A DNA stretch of 64,000 nucleotides from Polytrichum commune (taxonomy: Eukaryota; Streptophyta; Polytrichopsida; Polytrichales; Polytrichaceae). The DNA is taken from the NCBI GenBank assembly GCA_950295325.1, contig OX485806.1, positions 1,736,001 through 1,800,000 on the forward strand, in the 5' to 3' direction. The translations under genes were made by a program, and so were the position numbers. Position 1 is the stretch's first letter, and every line of letters begins with the position of its first letter. This document shows positions 48,701 through 58,029 of the stretch, piece after piece. The notes beneath the pieces were generated by a model. The model was not told the DNA's origin. It saw only the letters and a program-made list of their open reading frames with translations, and did not search any database.

Positions 48701-51403
48701 TCAACATGCCCGTCGACGAAGGCATGCCCGCCATGGAGACGGACGACGACGAGCCCGCGCCCTCCTACAACGTCGAGGCGATCCTCCGATCCTTGGACGT
48801 CACTCCTCTCCGCATTTTGGCGCCGTCGGGAAATCCATCCGACGTGCAAGGGACTCCGGGTGGATACACGGGGTCGTCGGCGGGGACAACCCAAGATGTC
48901 CTCCCCGCGAGAACGTCTGGAGCGGAGGCATTCGGCACTCCCGGGGGATGCTCGACATCCGTGTCGCCCAGGCCGATCGTGGTTCCCAAGATGGAGAACC
49001 TCGACCTTCTGGACCAACGGTCCCGACCGACGTTGGACCAGTACCGCAACACGAGGCGGAGGATGAAGAAGACCCCCTACGTGGAGCTGCCTCCGGGGGC
49101 AATCATCGAGGTCTCCGATGAGGACGAGGGCGACATGGAGATCATGGTCGAGCTGGGGGTAGACTTCGACAAGAACAAGCGGGTCAAGGAGGAGGCGTTG
49201 TCCGTCGCCGAGCTTAACGCCAAGCTCGAGCAAAAGATGAAGGAGGACATGGCGAAGGCGGCAGAGGAGAATGCCAAGAAAATGTTCGCAATTCAGGAGG
49301 AGCTGAGGCAGTCCAACGAGAAGATGGACGCCATCCTCGCCATGCTCCAGCGTATGCAGAGCTTCTCGGCGCCCCCCCCAGCCGGCCTACCCCTTCACTG
49401 GAGGATACCCCTCCCAATCCCCTCCACCGGGCATGTTCACCGGAGGGCCTTCCCGCCAGCAGGCGCCCCACCCCACGCCTGTTGGCACTCCTCCGCCACC
49501 AGAGGTTCCCTCGACCACCTCCCACGATGCTGTGGCGGCGGCCATCCAGGAGGACGAGGATTTACGAACGCGCGTTCGTGAATCTTCAGGTCCTCCAGTC
49601 CTCACCCCTCCCCCTTCAAGGGTAGGACTGCCCTCATACACCGATGCATCGTCTTTCACCGTCGTCCCCAGGGTAGTAGACAGACATGGCGATGACTCTG
49701 CGCGACACACTGACATGGTCATTGTGGAGGACACGCAGGGGAGCCCCAATGACGCACCAGGGGTGCATGGGATGGACGTGGAAGAAACCCATGCGGCGTG
49801 GATGGAGGATGTCAGGATGGACGCGCTCGACCTGGGCGCCGAGGAAGAAGACGCGCTGCGCATCCAGGCGACACAGGCCTCTCAACCGGAGCGTGAGGCA
49901 GAGGCCATGGAGACAGAGGCGGCTGCAGCTGTGGAGGTTACGAACGCGCGTTCGTTAATCGTTGAGGAGGGACCTGCTGCTCGGTCCAGCGCCGCTACCC
50001 CTCCCCCCGATGACGAGGTAACTCTCCTCTGAGAATACCATTTTTTAACGAACGCGCGTTCGTAACCTCTCTAACATCGCGATGTTTTTATCTTCATCGA
50101 CATCCAGTGGCCTTGCGAGAGCCCTCTTCAGCGGTCCCCCTTAGGGCCGAACAGTTTTGTAGGACACGGCATCATTTTGCCTTAGGAAAATGTGATAGAC
50201 TATCACGTGAGAAATGTAAATATTCAACGGATTAATATATGAGCCTATGTTATCTGCATCGCGTTGCTTCAAATTCTCTGCCCTCGACCCCTTCTCGTAT
50301 GTTGTATATGTTGATGAGATTATGTTGATTCTTGCATACCCACCTCATTCGCGAACGCTCGTTCGTGAAAGGTTGCGACCCACTGTCCACCTCATTCGCG
50401 AACGACCGCTCGTAAATGTACGTGTAGCCGCGCTCACGAACGAGCGCTCGTAAATGATGCGCACCGCCCCCGCAGCCTTCATTCACGAACGCTCGTTCGC
50501 AAGTGTGCCCTTGAGCACATTTTCCTTGCACTCTCCTCACTTCCTCGTCTTTCCCCATAATGCACCGTCTTCATTTTCTACGCAAAATTTCATTATTGGA
50601 TCATAGAATTAAACTAGTCGCGTTGTTCATCACAGGACCCCCCGGAGATTGGTCGCAACCCCTCTACCAGTGGACCTCCCAACCGGAACAAACCTTTCAT
50701 CGTTTTTGACCTCAACGGGGTGTTGTGTCACACCCAACACATCCCAAGGGTCCCCACGCGTCCCTTCCGTCACCCCGACGAAAGGGACTACGACGGCGAG
50801 CTCGACACCCTCATTAACCGCAAGGCTGTCCGCGCCCGTCCCGGCTTGCGTGACTTCCTTCGCGAGGTGGTCGAGTTCGCTCACGTCATTGTGTGGAGCT
50901 CCATGGTCATGGAGAACACCGAGCCCGTCGTGCACTTCTTGTTCCGCGATCTCCCGAGCCCTTGCCTCGTCCTCGGCCAAGAGGACTGCGACGAGCTGCT
51001 CGACGAGAAAGGTCAACCGGTGCCCAAGTTTGGCGGTCGGGGCGGAGGACAACAGTTCCTCAAGGTCCTCCGCTCGAGACTCTGGCGAGGCGTCCCCCGT
51101 CTGCAAGGGACGCCGCACGGGTGGTGGCCGACTCCAGAGAACACCGTCCTCATCGACGACAGCCCCACCAAGAGCGTCTTGAACCCCCCGGGCAACGTCA
51201 TCTTCCCGGACACTTGGACCGGCGATAGGCAAGACACATTTTTGGTCGATAGGCTAGCCCCCTACCTTAGAAGGCTCGTGCTCCACGCCGGTAGCATCCC
51301 ATTTTTTGTTAGGTCCAACCCCTTCGGCAATGCGGCGCTAAGCCCCCGCGATAATGTATTCAAGAGCATCATGAGGCTAGCCAAACTCAATAAATTGATT
51401 TGA
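45752..51403 (+). CDS. Gene B: ParB/DGQHR-like domain protein, probably fused to a FCP1/NIF-type HAD phosphatase domain
   Basis: Exons are 45752-46995 (5' end cut at the LTR border), 47117-48442, 48583-50017 and 50636-51403, all joined in phase 0, about 1585 codons. Exon 1 has a Lys/Pro-rich linker, then a ParB-like stretch ending FWIIDGQHSLEAS (near codon 317), followed by helices. Exon 2 is helical. Exon 3 is acidic with a coiled coil (LNAKLEQKMKEDMAKAAEE) and a Pro-rich tail. Exon 4 is a HAD domain: FIVFDLNGVLCHT (the second Asp of DxDx is Asn, as in many plant-specific NIF-like proteins), VIVWSS, and LIDDSPTKS. Inside exon 3 the frame shifts by one at a run of eight C (49372-49379); downstream the Pro-rich frame continues to the next donor. 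This is a real mutation or a sequencing error. The HAD part could instead be a separate gene. GC content and codon use are far higher than in gene A. Function unknown. Confidence 0.65.
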
Positions 51404-51780
51404 AATGCCTCCATGTCTTTGCTTGTATCATGTGGTTCACATTTACTAATGCTTGCTTCGTTTTTGGATGTCTTTTGTTGTTGTGATTGTTGTTGTTGTT
51501 GTTCTTGCCCATAGTCTGCCCCCATATGCGACGCCCCTGTGGTCGACGGCCCTTCCCGTCTCCTCTCGCCCCCTGCCTCCCCTTCCCGCGACGTCACGGG
51601 CTTCCAAATGCCATCCCTCTACCAGTTCTCGGCGGTCGACGCGGCCTCGGCCGTGGATTACTCCCGCGACGTCGGCATCGACGACGGCGTCGTCAACAGC
51701 CCGCCCCCACCACTTGTCGCCCGCGCCTACGCCCCGTCGCCCTCCCCCCTCTCCAAGGAGAAACGGACGCTCGTTCGTTT
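47001..51780. repeat. Twelve dispersed ~16-22-bp dyads, ACGAACG-nn-CGTTCGT, in and around gene B
   Basis: Copies start near 47001, 47065, 48462, 48535, 49561, 49938, 50046, 50348, 50395, 50433, 50482 and 51761. The arms are ACGAACG and CGTTCGT, often extended by TTT/AAA, around a variable 2-nt centre (AA, TG, CT, CA, CG, AC, AG). Nine are in introns, two within exon 3, and one in the GC-rich region after gene B. I saw none elsewhere in the window. Confidence 0.93.
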
Positions 51781-52515
51781 GGGACACCTCTCGCCCTCGA
51801 GGGACGACGCCGTCGCTCGTCGCGGGCCGAGCCGGCGTCTCCGCATGGAAGGCCCCCGTTGCCACACCTCCCCCGCCGACTCCGTTCCTCCCCCCGCAAC
51901 GTCCTCCGCGATCGTGGGCCCTCCACGCCTCGACTCCCCCCCGCCATCCAACATAATTGCAATAGTTCCATCGGCTCCGGATGCTCCCGTCGACGCCCCC
52001 CTCGTTCCCACCGTTCCCCGCATGGACGTCCCCAAAGCCAAGGTGCCCTCCTCAACCCTGAACCCCTTTCTCGCTTTTGCTTTCCTTGTCTTCCGTTTGC
52101 GTGCCGTTCTCTTTACGAGCGCCCATCCCAAACCGCCCTCATTATTTTCCCCACTCCATTCCTATTCTTATCTTCCTATGACGTTGTTTCGCAGGTGGTT
52201 ACCCGCTCGCTTGGTGCCCGGCCCTCCTCCACGTCCTCCTTGGATAGGCACGCCCTCAAGGCCGCATCTTCCGAGTCCGATCGTTGTCTGGCCCTCCGGA
52301 GAAGCGCAAGACGTTCCCTTTCGCAAACACCCTCGCATTCTACTTATAATACCACCTCTTACAATTCGGGAGCGCGTCCTGAAACATGCAAGAACGACAC
52401 ATATTCCTGTCCAGGCAACACACAAGGATACAGTCGTGGGCCTGAGATTTTTAGAGCCATGGAGGCCGCCAAAAAAAAGGGCTTAGCCGCAAAAAAAAAT
52501 AATGGGTCGGACTAG
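51515..52515 (+). CDS. Possible Pro/Ser-rich coding region downstream of gene B
   Basis: A GC-rich stretch has long overlapping open frames. The frame ending at 52486 contains FQMPSLYQFSAVDAASAVDY followed by Pro/Ser-rich, low-complexity sequence and looks the most protein-like up to about 52040. A splice acceptor (CCCATAG) precedes it at 51514 and another (TTTCGCAG) lies at 52195. It may be a further exon of gene B or a separate gene. No family was recognised. A one-mismatch copy of the gene B dyad is at 51761. Confidence 0.3.
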
Positions 52516-53338
52516 TGTGACGTCTAGAAGCGTACTAGTGGGACGGACTCCCTAAATGGGCTTAGGTGTAGAACATATTTAAGTGCTTACTTTCTATGCT
52601 ATTCCAAGTTACTCAAGACATTGATGGTATTTCCATTATAATTGTATTTCAATCCCAATTAATTCATTCAACTTCCATTCATTCTTCGCACCTTCCCTTC
52701 CATTCATAACGAGTTGTGATTTCATACGCAACTATTTTCATGTATGCCTCACATTTTTGTTCACTTCCATGCCTTTATGTATAATAATAGTAGCATACCA
52801 TTATACATATGGAATTTTTAGTCGTCATTACTGGTCCAATTTTGAAAGGTGCATCCTTATATAGTCTCATAATCAACAAAAAGTCTCCAAATACCGAATA
52901 TAGTGTTCTCTCAAAAATTCATATGAAGTCCAAAAAATGAGTTCTTGGTATCCATGGATAGGTAATGAAGTCTTCTACATTAATATGCAATAATATTTCT
53001 ACTGCACATTCCCGTGTCCCCCCATCCGCACCCCATCTAACTTACGCCCTTCGCAAATAATATATGTGACACTAAATATCATTACCGGTGTACTTATCCA
53101 CACAAAACTAATGAAGGATACCTCAAGCAACAAAGTAACCAATGTAGTATGATGACCAACAAATTATCACCCCTATGGAGATTTTTTATCTATACAACAA
53201 TTTGTGGTAAGGACAAATACACTAAAATACACATATTTGTTACTCTATATATAATATTAAAATTTCAAAATTTGTAAGACAACGATGTACAAGTGATAAC
53301 TTTATTATTGCGACGACGGTATAAATGCCCTTTATAAA
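52516..53338. other. AT-rich intergenic stretch
   Basis: I see no open frame of note, no repeat and no element end here. Confidence 0.5.
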
Positions 53339-53956
53339 TCACATACATGAACAAACCATACACGATTTAATATTCCACTTCATTCCGTCAACTTGACTTC
53401 CGTCATGGCAACCTCGTAGATGCTTGTGGCTTCCGTCGAGGGTTATTTTTGGGATAGGATTCGGTCGAAGTAAATCAACATAGCTAATCGTTCGGTCTTT
53501 CATCCGTTCCTTCAATGGTAGCCGATGAGGCGATAATCCTCTCCTCTTCTTACGAAAAGGCAAAGTCCTTGAAGATTCTCCCGCTACCTTGACATCTTCA
53601 ATGTCGATTGAATTGTCATCCACATCCCCGGGGTTCACCCAAATATCCACGCTCAAATCAACCACATCATTTGGATCTCCACCCACGCTTTTTGTTAGGT
53701 CCTTCTCCTCTGCATTGATCTCGAATTTCGCCGCATATCGTCGTTGGTCCTCCTCCGCCCTCAACTTCCATGTTTGTGTAGATTGTGAGAAGGGGGTCAT
53801 GATATAGTCATCACGAAATCGATCTCTAGCACTTCTCTCATCTCTCTCACGCTCGGGTGATGGATTGAATGGAATATCAGGTTCATCTAAATTTGCTATC
53901 TCCTCATCATATCCTAGATCCTCAAACAAGTCTCTCTTCTCTCCCATCCTATCCAT
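53339..53956 (-). CDS. Unknown acidic protein of 205 residues
   Basis: A single open frame with ATG at 53956. The first two thirds are strongly charged, with RERDERSARDRFRDDY, many Asp and Glu, and a DVDDNSIDIEDV segment. A basic, nuclear-signal-like PFRKKRRGLSPHR follows, then a short tail with several Cys. The composition is clearly non-random for the AT-rich surroundings, which supports real coding, but I recognise no domain. There are no visible splice sites. It may be a small transposon-borne or orphan gene. Confidence 0.4.
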   Translation of the reverse strand: MDRMGEKRDLFEDLGYDEEIANLDEPDIPFNPSPERERDERSARDRFRDDYIMTPFSQSTQTWKLRAEEDQRRYAAKFEINAEEKDLTKSVGGDPNDVVDLSVDIWVNPGDVDDNSIDIEDVKVAGESSRTLPFRKKRRGLSPHRLPLKERMKDRTISYVDLLRPNPIPKITLDGSHKHLRGCHDGSQVDGMKWNIKSCMVCSCM

Positions 53957-54232
53957 GATATTCTACCCTCGTTATATGTATGAGTCTAAATGCTCTACTT
54001 ATATATTGAGGTCAAAGGACTTTATGAAATATACAATATTTGATGTAATCCAAGATGTAGAGGATTCAATTCCCGTTGGTAAGATAAAGACAACACAATA
54101 GGAATAAAAAAAAGTTGGTGAAGTCAAAAAGTTAGTTGCACTTTTTGAAAAAGTCCCCCGACACCCGTATTGGAAACCTCTTTGATATCTCTTTGAAGCT
54201 TCTATATTTGATGGGTTGTCCTTTCATTCAAT

Positions 54233-54763
54233 AAATCACATAGTTGTGCTTCAACCTTAGTGGTTCGTATGGTTTCACAACCCACACGCATTCGAATGCC
54301 ATTTTAATTCAACAAAGTACATATTTGTGCTTCAACCTTTGTGGTCCATATGGTTTCACAACATATATCAGGCATCCGAATACCATTTTCATTCAACAAA
54401 TCACATATTTGTGCTTCAACCTTAGTGGTTCGTATGATTTCACAACCCACACGCATTCGAATGTCATTTTAATTCAACAAAGTACATATTTGTGCTTCAA
54501 CTTTTGTGGTCCATATGGTTTCACAACACATATCAGGTATCCGAATGCCATTTTCATTCAACAAATCATATATTTGTGCTTCAACCTTAGTGGTTCGTAT
54601 GGTTTCACAACCCACACGCATTCGAATGCCATTTTAATTCAACAAAATACATATTTGTGCTTCAACCTTTGTGGTCTATATGGTTTCACAACACATATCA
54701 GGCATCCGAATGTCATTTTCATTCAACAAATCACATATTTGTGCTTCAACCTTTGTGGTTCAT
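54233..54763 (+). repeat. Alternating 81/84-bp tandem repeat
   Basis: Two related monomers alternate, both starting CATATTTGTGCTTCAACCTT: one continues with GTTTCACAACCCACACGCAT, the other with GTTTCACAACA and TATCAGGCATCCGAAT. The pair is about 165 bp and is repeated about three times. Both lengths are multiples of three, so one frame stays open over the array (54244-54765), with a repeated CFNLxGxYGFTTH peptide. I treat this as satellite rather than gene. Confidence 0.85.
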
Positions 54764-54791
54764 AAACCCTAAACCCTAAACCCTAAACCCT
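54764..54791 (+). repeat. Four plant telomere repeats (AAACCCT)
   Basis: Four exact copies of AAACCCT directly abut the end of the alternating repeat, then unique sequence resumes with ACGTCATTCC. This is the Arabidopsis-type telomere unit. With only four copies it is an interstitial tract, not a chromosome end. Confidence 0.95.
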
Positions 54792-55594
54792 ACGTCATTC
54801 CAAATTGCTACCATATATGTGCCGTTGTTTTGTTCTCACACTCATGTAGAAGTGTTTCCATACATGGTTTGAGGGTTTAGGTTCCCAGCTTTCCAACGAA
54901 CCCACCCGCTTTTTTTTACGATGCCTACAACGAAAGTTAAACGTTCGCAAATCGCGAGGACTACTTCAAGTTAGCACAATCGCTACTTAGACATATAACT
55001 TATGGTATACATTGGGGTTTTTAGAAGGGGTCATGAACGCACGTGATTCTCAAACATAATGTAGAGTGCATCCCCCGAGTTCCTATAGGCTTCATAAAGA
55101 TATCTTACCAACACCTTACACAAATTAGAACATTCTAGAAAAACAAATTAATATGGTCCACATTGATATTAAACTAGGGATTTGGTGTGGGCTTAAATTT
55201 AATGTGGCCCACATTAGTGATCATTTGGGGGGGATGCACTATACTAAATCCGTATGAGTATATGTGAGTGCACAAAAGAGGTATTGATTTGAACTTTGTT
55301 ATATTATGTATACATATTCTTCACAAAATTATAAGTTGTAGTTATGTAAATATATAGAATAATTTTAAAAAATATACAACATCTCTACTAACTTGTATGG
55401 TAGTGTCACTAGATTTTATAGAATAAGGTTTATTTTATTTTAGTATTGGCTTAAACTGGTACATAAAAAGAACCAACTACAAATGAACATACGATCTTAC
55501 ATATCATTTGATGGTAGACTTCAAAACAATAATTGCATTAGCTTTTATGACATGTATTACAAATCAGAGTATGGGAGGATTGAATGGAAACCAG
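54792..55594. other. AT-rich sequence without recognised features
   Basis: No coding frame, repeat array or element end is evident between the telomere-like tract and the MULE remnant. Confidence 0.5.
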
Positions 55595-56492
55595 CGACGC
55601 TATCTTGTGAGCGGTGAGCAGTGAGCGGCGAGCGGTGAGCAGAAAATTTGAAATTTTTGAAAAAAAGAAAAGAATATTTTACTTAATTCTTACACCGAGT
55701 AGGACTCTTCGTATAGTTTCTTTACAAATATGACTAAAAGTAGATGGTACGTTTAACTGTGGATGGTGCCTATAACCGTGGAGTGGAAGAAATTATAAAC
55801 TTTTGAAAAAACCATCCACAAAAAGAAACGGAAGAAAACGAAAAAAAAAATTTAGAAAAAAAACTTCCAAAATAATAGGGAACATAAAATAAGGGAATAA
55901 GAATGTAAATTAAAATTTTAAGTATTATCCATGAAAACTCAAAAAAAATAAAACAGATAATAAAATAAATGAATTTTTTTTGTCCATGTCCTTTCGGATC
56001 CGAGACAAGAATATTCTATAGTCACAATTGAGAATAAAAAATAGAGAAAAATAGTCATTTTCATGGCAATCCTTTTGTATCCAAGATTGGAAAATTCATG
56101 GTTTCATAAATATGATCTTTTAATAATGTGCAGATTCAAATACAAATCAAAGGCAATTCAAATCAATTCCGCTATTTGAAGATGGGATTCACGAACTAAA
56201 AAGATCACTACCAAGCACCTTGAAGCATGAAGGAAGTCAAGGAACTACACAAGTGGTTCAGCAACTTTAGCAAGTTCTAAAATATGCATAACCTCATTGT
56301 AGCTAAAGCTGGGTGCGTGCATGAAAGTGTCCACTTTGTAATCCATCTTGCAGAAATAGCGAAAGATGTAGTACACATGCTTGCAATACCTCCATTGACC
56401 AAATCAAAAGAAAGAAAGAAAGAAATAATATCTTTTTTGTTGAGAGAATGAGCCCATCTTTGGTGGACTCAAGTTGAGGTTGATAGAGGTAC
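55595..56492 (-). pseudogene. Remnant of a second MULE-like element, cut by the gypsy insertion
   Basis: The block at 55595-55645 resembles the sequence at 25210 beside the intact transposase (CGACGCTA, then repeated GAGCGGTGAGC). Minus-strand positions 56400-56245 encode a peptide homologous to the end of that transposase: CKHVYYIFR, DTFMHAPSFSYNEV and a stop at 56245-56247. The CxC half of the SWIM finger is missing and the frame is broken before the CKH, where a GAAA microsatellite lies. A possible further fragment is at 56440-56490, immediately before the retrotransposon. The rest of the gene would lie beyond the retrotransposon, outside the window. Confidence 0.75.
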
Positions 56493-57147
56493 TGATATCC
56501 CTAGTTTTTTACCACTTACTTTTTACTTCTACGCATGATAGTTTACTTTCCTCTTCCCTTCTCCTTACCTCTCACTCCAAGATCCCGCTTGTTGGAGAAG
56601 GAAACCCGAACTACATCCAATCTTCTCAACCCTTTCCATTTCAAAATCACAAGCAATCGGTAACCACCGTGCCTTGGCAAGAAAGCAAACGGCACTACCA
56701 TCGTGCCAAGAAACCACTACCAAGAGGATTTATAGGACTCCTCTTGCAGTCCAGACCATCTCTCTTTTTTTCGGCTTTAGGCTCTCTCTCGCAATCTCGC
56801 CGGTGGGCTCTTTTTTCTCTTTAGTTCTCTCTCAGTCTTTTTAGGAGCTCAACTCTTCCATGTGATATGGTTGAGTTCAAGATGATAGTCCCTTGATTTT
56901 ATTTCGATGAATAAAGAGTTACCTTTGCTTGCAATATGAGGTGATCACATAGTTCAACCAACTTTTTGTAATGTACTGGATGCGGCCGGTGCGGTGTGGC
57001 CGGTCGGTGTTCGATCTTGGTAGTATATTTCGGATTATGAGTGAAGTCGTTTGATGGGAAAGAGGATTAAGTATGTGCGAAGTGATATGTCTTGAGGTAT
57101 GTGTGGAACAGTCTGTGATATTCTCTATAAAAATTCTACGTGTTTCA
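56493..57147 (+). repeat. 5' LTR, 655 bp
   Basis: It starts TGATATCCC and ends GTGTTTCA, immediately before the primer-binding site. The start is fixed by the matching start of the 3' LTR at 63614 after the polypurine tract. Confidence 0.92.
56910..56915 (+). promoter_or_regulatory. Possible polyadenylation signal in the LTR
   Basis: AATAAA in the context GATGAATAAAGAG, about 235 bp before the LTR end. It is the only exact signal I saw in the LTR. Confidence 0.35.
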
Positions 57148-57150
57148 TTT

Positions 57151-57168
57151 TGGTTCCGTTGCCGGGAC
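57151..57168 (+). other. Primer-binding site of the gypsy element
   Basis: TGGTTCCGTTGCCGGGAC begins three bases after the LTR end. It matches the TGGCGCCGTTGCCGGGGA-type site common in plant Tat and Athila elements except at a few positions. The tRNA was not determined. Confidence 0.75.
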
Positions 57169-57415
57169 CTCAGAATTTAAGCATAAGGGTGAGAGCACGA
57201 AATTATTAATATGTCTGGATAATTTTAGAGTTTAAGTCCAACTGAGTAACTTTCTCTAATGTGGGAGACGTTTTTGAGGGAACTAAGCATAAAGATAAAA
57301 TCTTTCAAGCTGTCTGTAAGCTTGATTCTTGATTCCTTGTCATGTTGATAACGTCTGACTGAGTGGTGTTTTCATTTTATTCACACTATACGAGGCATTA
57401 TGTCACTCTATCAAA

Positions 57416-57703
57416 ATGGTGATCAAACTTCATCAATCACCCTCAAACCTTGAAGAGTTGTGTGATTTCATTCAGTACGTGTCAAACATTGAGTCCACCT
57501 TTGGAAAATTAAAAAGAGTCAACGAACCGATACACAGTTTGATAGAGCACGCTAAGAGGAGAAGCAGAACTTGGTCTCTCCAAGAAGAATACCATTATAA
57601 CAAAATACATAGCGAAATTACGAGAGTCATAAGTCTACCTGCCAAGAAAATCAAGAAAAGTCGTGATGGGAGGAGAGGGGTCTGTAGTATTGTCATTGGT
57701 TGA
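57416..57703 (+). CDS. Gypsy leader ORF a (95 residues), unknown
   Basis: The first ORF after the primer site, starting with ATG. It is helical and basic toward the end (LIEHAKRRSRTW, PAKKIKKSRDGRR). No family was recognised. It overlaps the next ORF in another frame; the two could be one protein of about 190 residues separated by a frameshift or recoding site in the purine-rich overlap at 57663-57703. Confidence 0.45.
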   Translation: MVIKLHQSPSNLEELCDFIQYVSNIESTFGKLKRVNEPIHSLIEHAKRRSRTWSLQEEYHYNKIHSEITRVISLPAKKIKKSRDGRRGVCSIVIG

Positions 57704-57992
57704 TAGCAGTCGGAGGAGAGTAATACTGCAAGACCTCATCACCTTGAGAGCTCGTTTTGCTTCTTTTTTTCGATGCAAATTAGATAGTTACAAACACATC
57801 TTTGAGAATCTTTTTGAAGTAATAGAGACACCTCAATGGAATGAAGAGTCTACATTAGTCTTTGATCAGTTAAAAGAATACGCAGACGAGTTACACCGAC
57901 TGTACACGAGTAACACCGGATTTGTTTTAAACCCTCACTGTCCAAATTGTGCCACAACCACCAGAGAACTCACGTGTCCTTGGTTACAATAG
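57666..57992 (+). CDS. Gypsy leader ORF b (~108 residues), unknown
   Basis: Starts at ATG 57666. It contains a helical segment (DLITLRARFASFFRCKLD) and a C-terminal CPNC with a further Cys, a possible small metal site. No family was recognised. Confidence 0.4.
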   Translation: MGGEGSVVLSLVDSSRRRVILQDLITLRARFASFFRCKLDSYKHIFENLFEVIETPQWNEESTLVFDQLKEYADELHRLYTSNTGFVLNPHCPNCATTTRELTCPWLQ

Positions 57993-58029
57993 CCATACTC
58001 TTGTGAAATGATTTCATAAAATAGTCAGC

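Noticed and set aside
47626-49863. Long minus-strand frames opposite gene B
   Set aside because: GC-rich shadows of the plus-strand exons, which have better splice and domain support.
54764-54791. Chromosome end
   Set aside because: Only four telomere units, with unrelated sequence on both sides.
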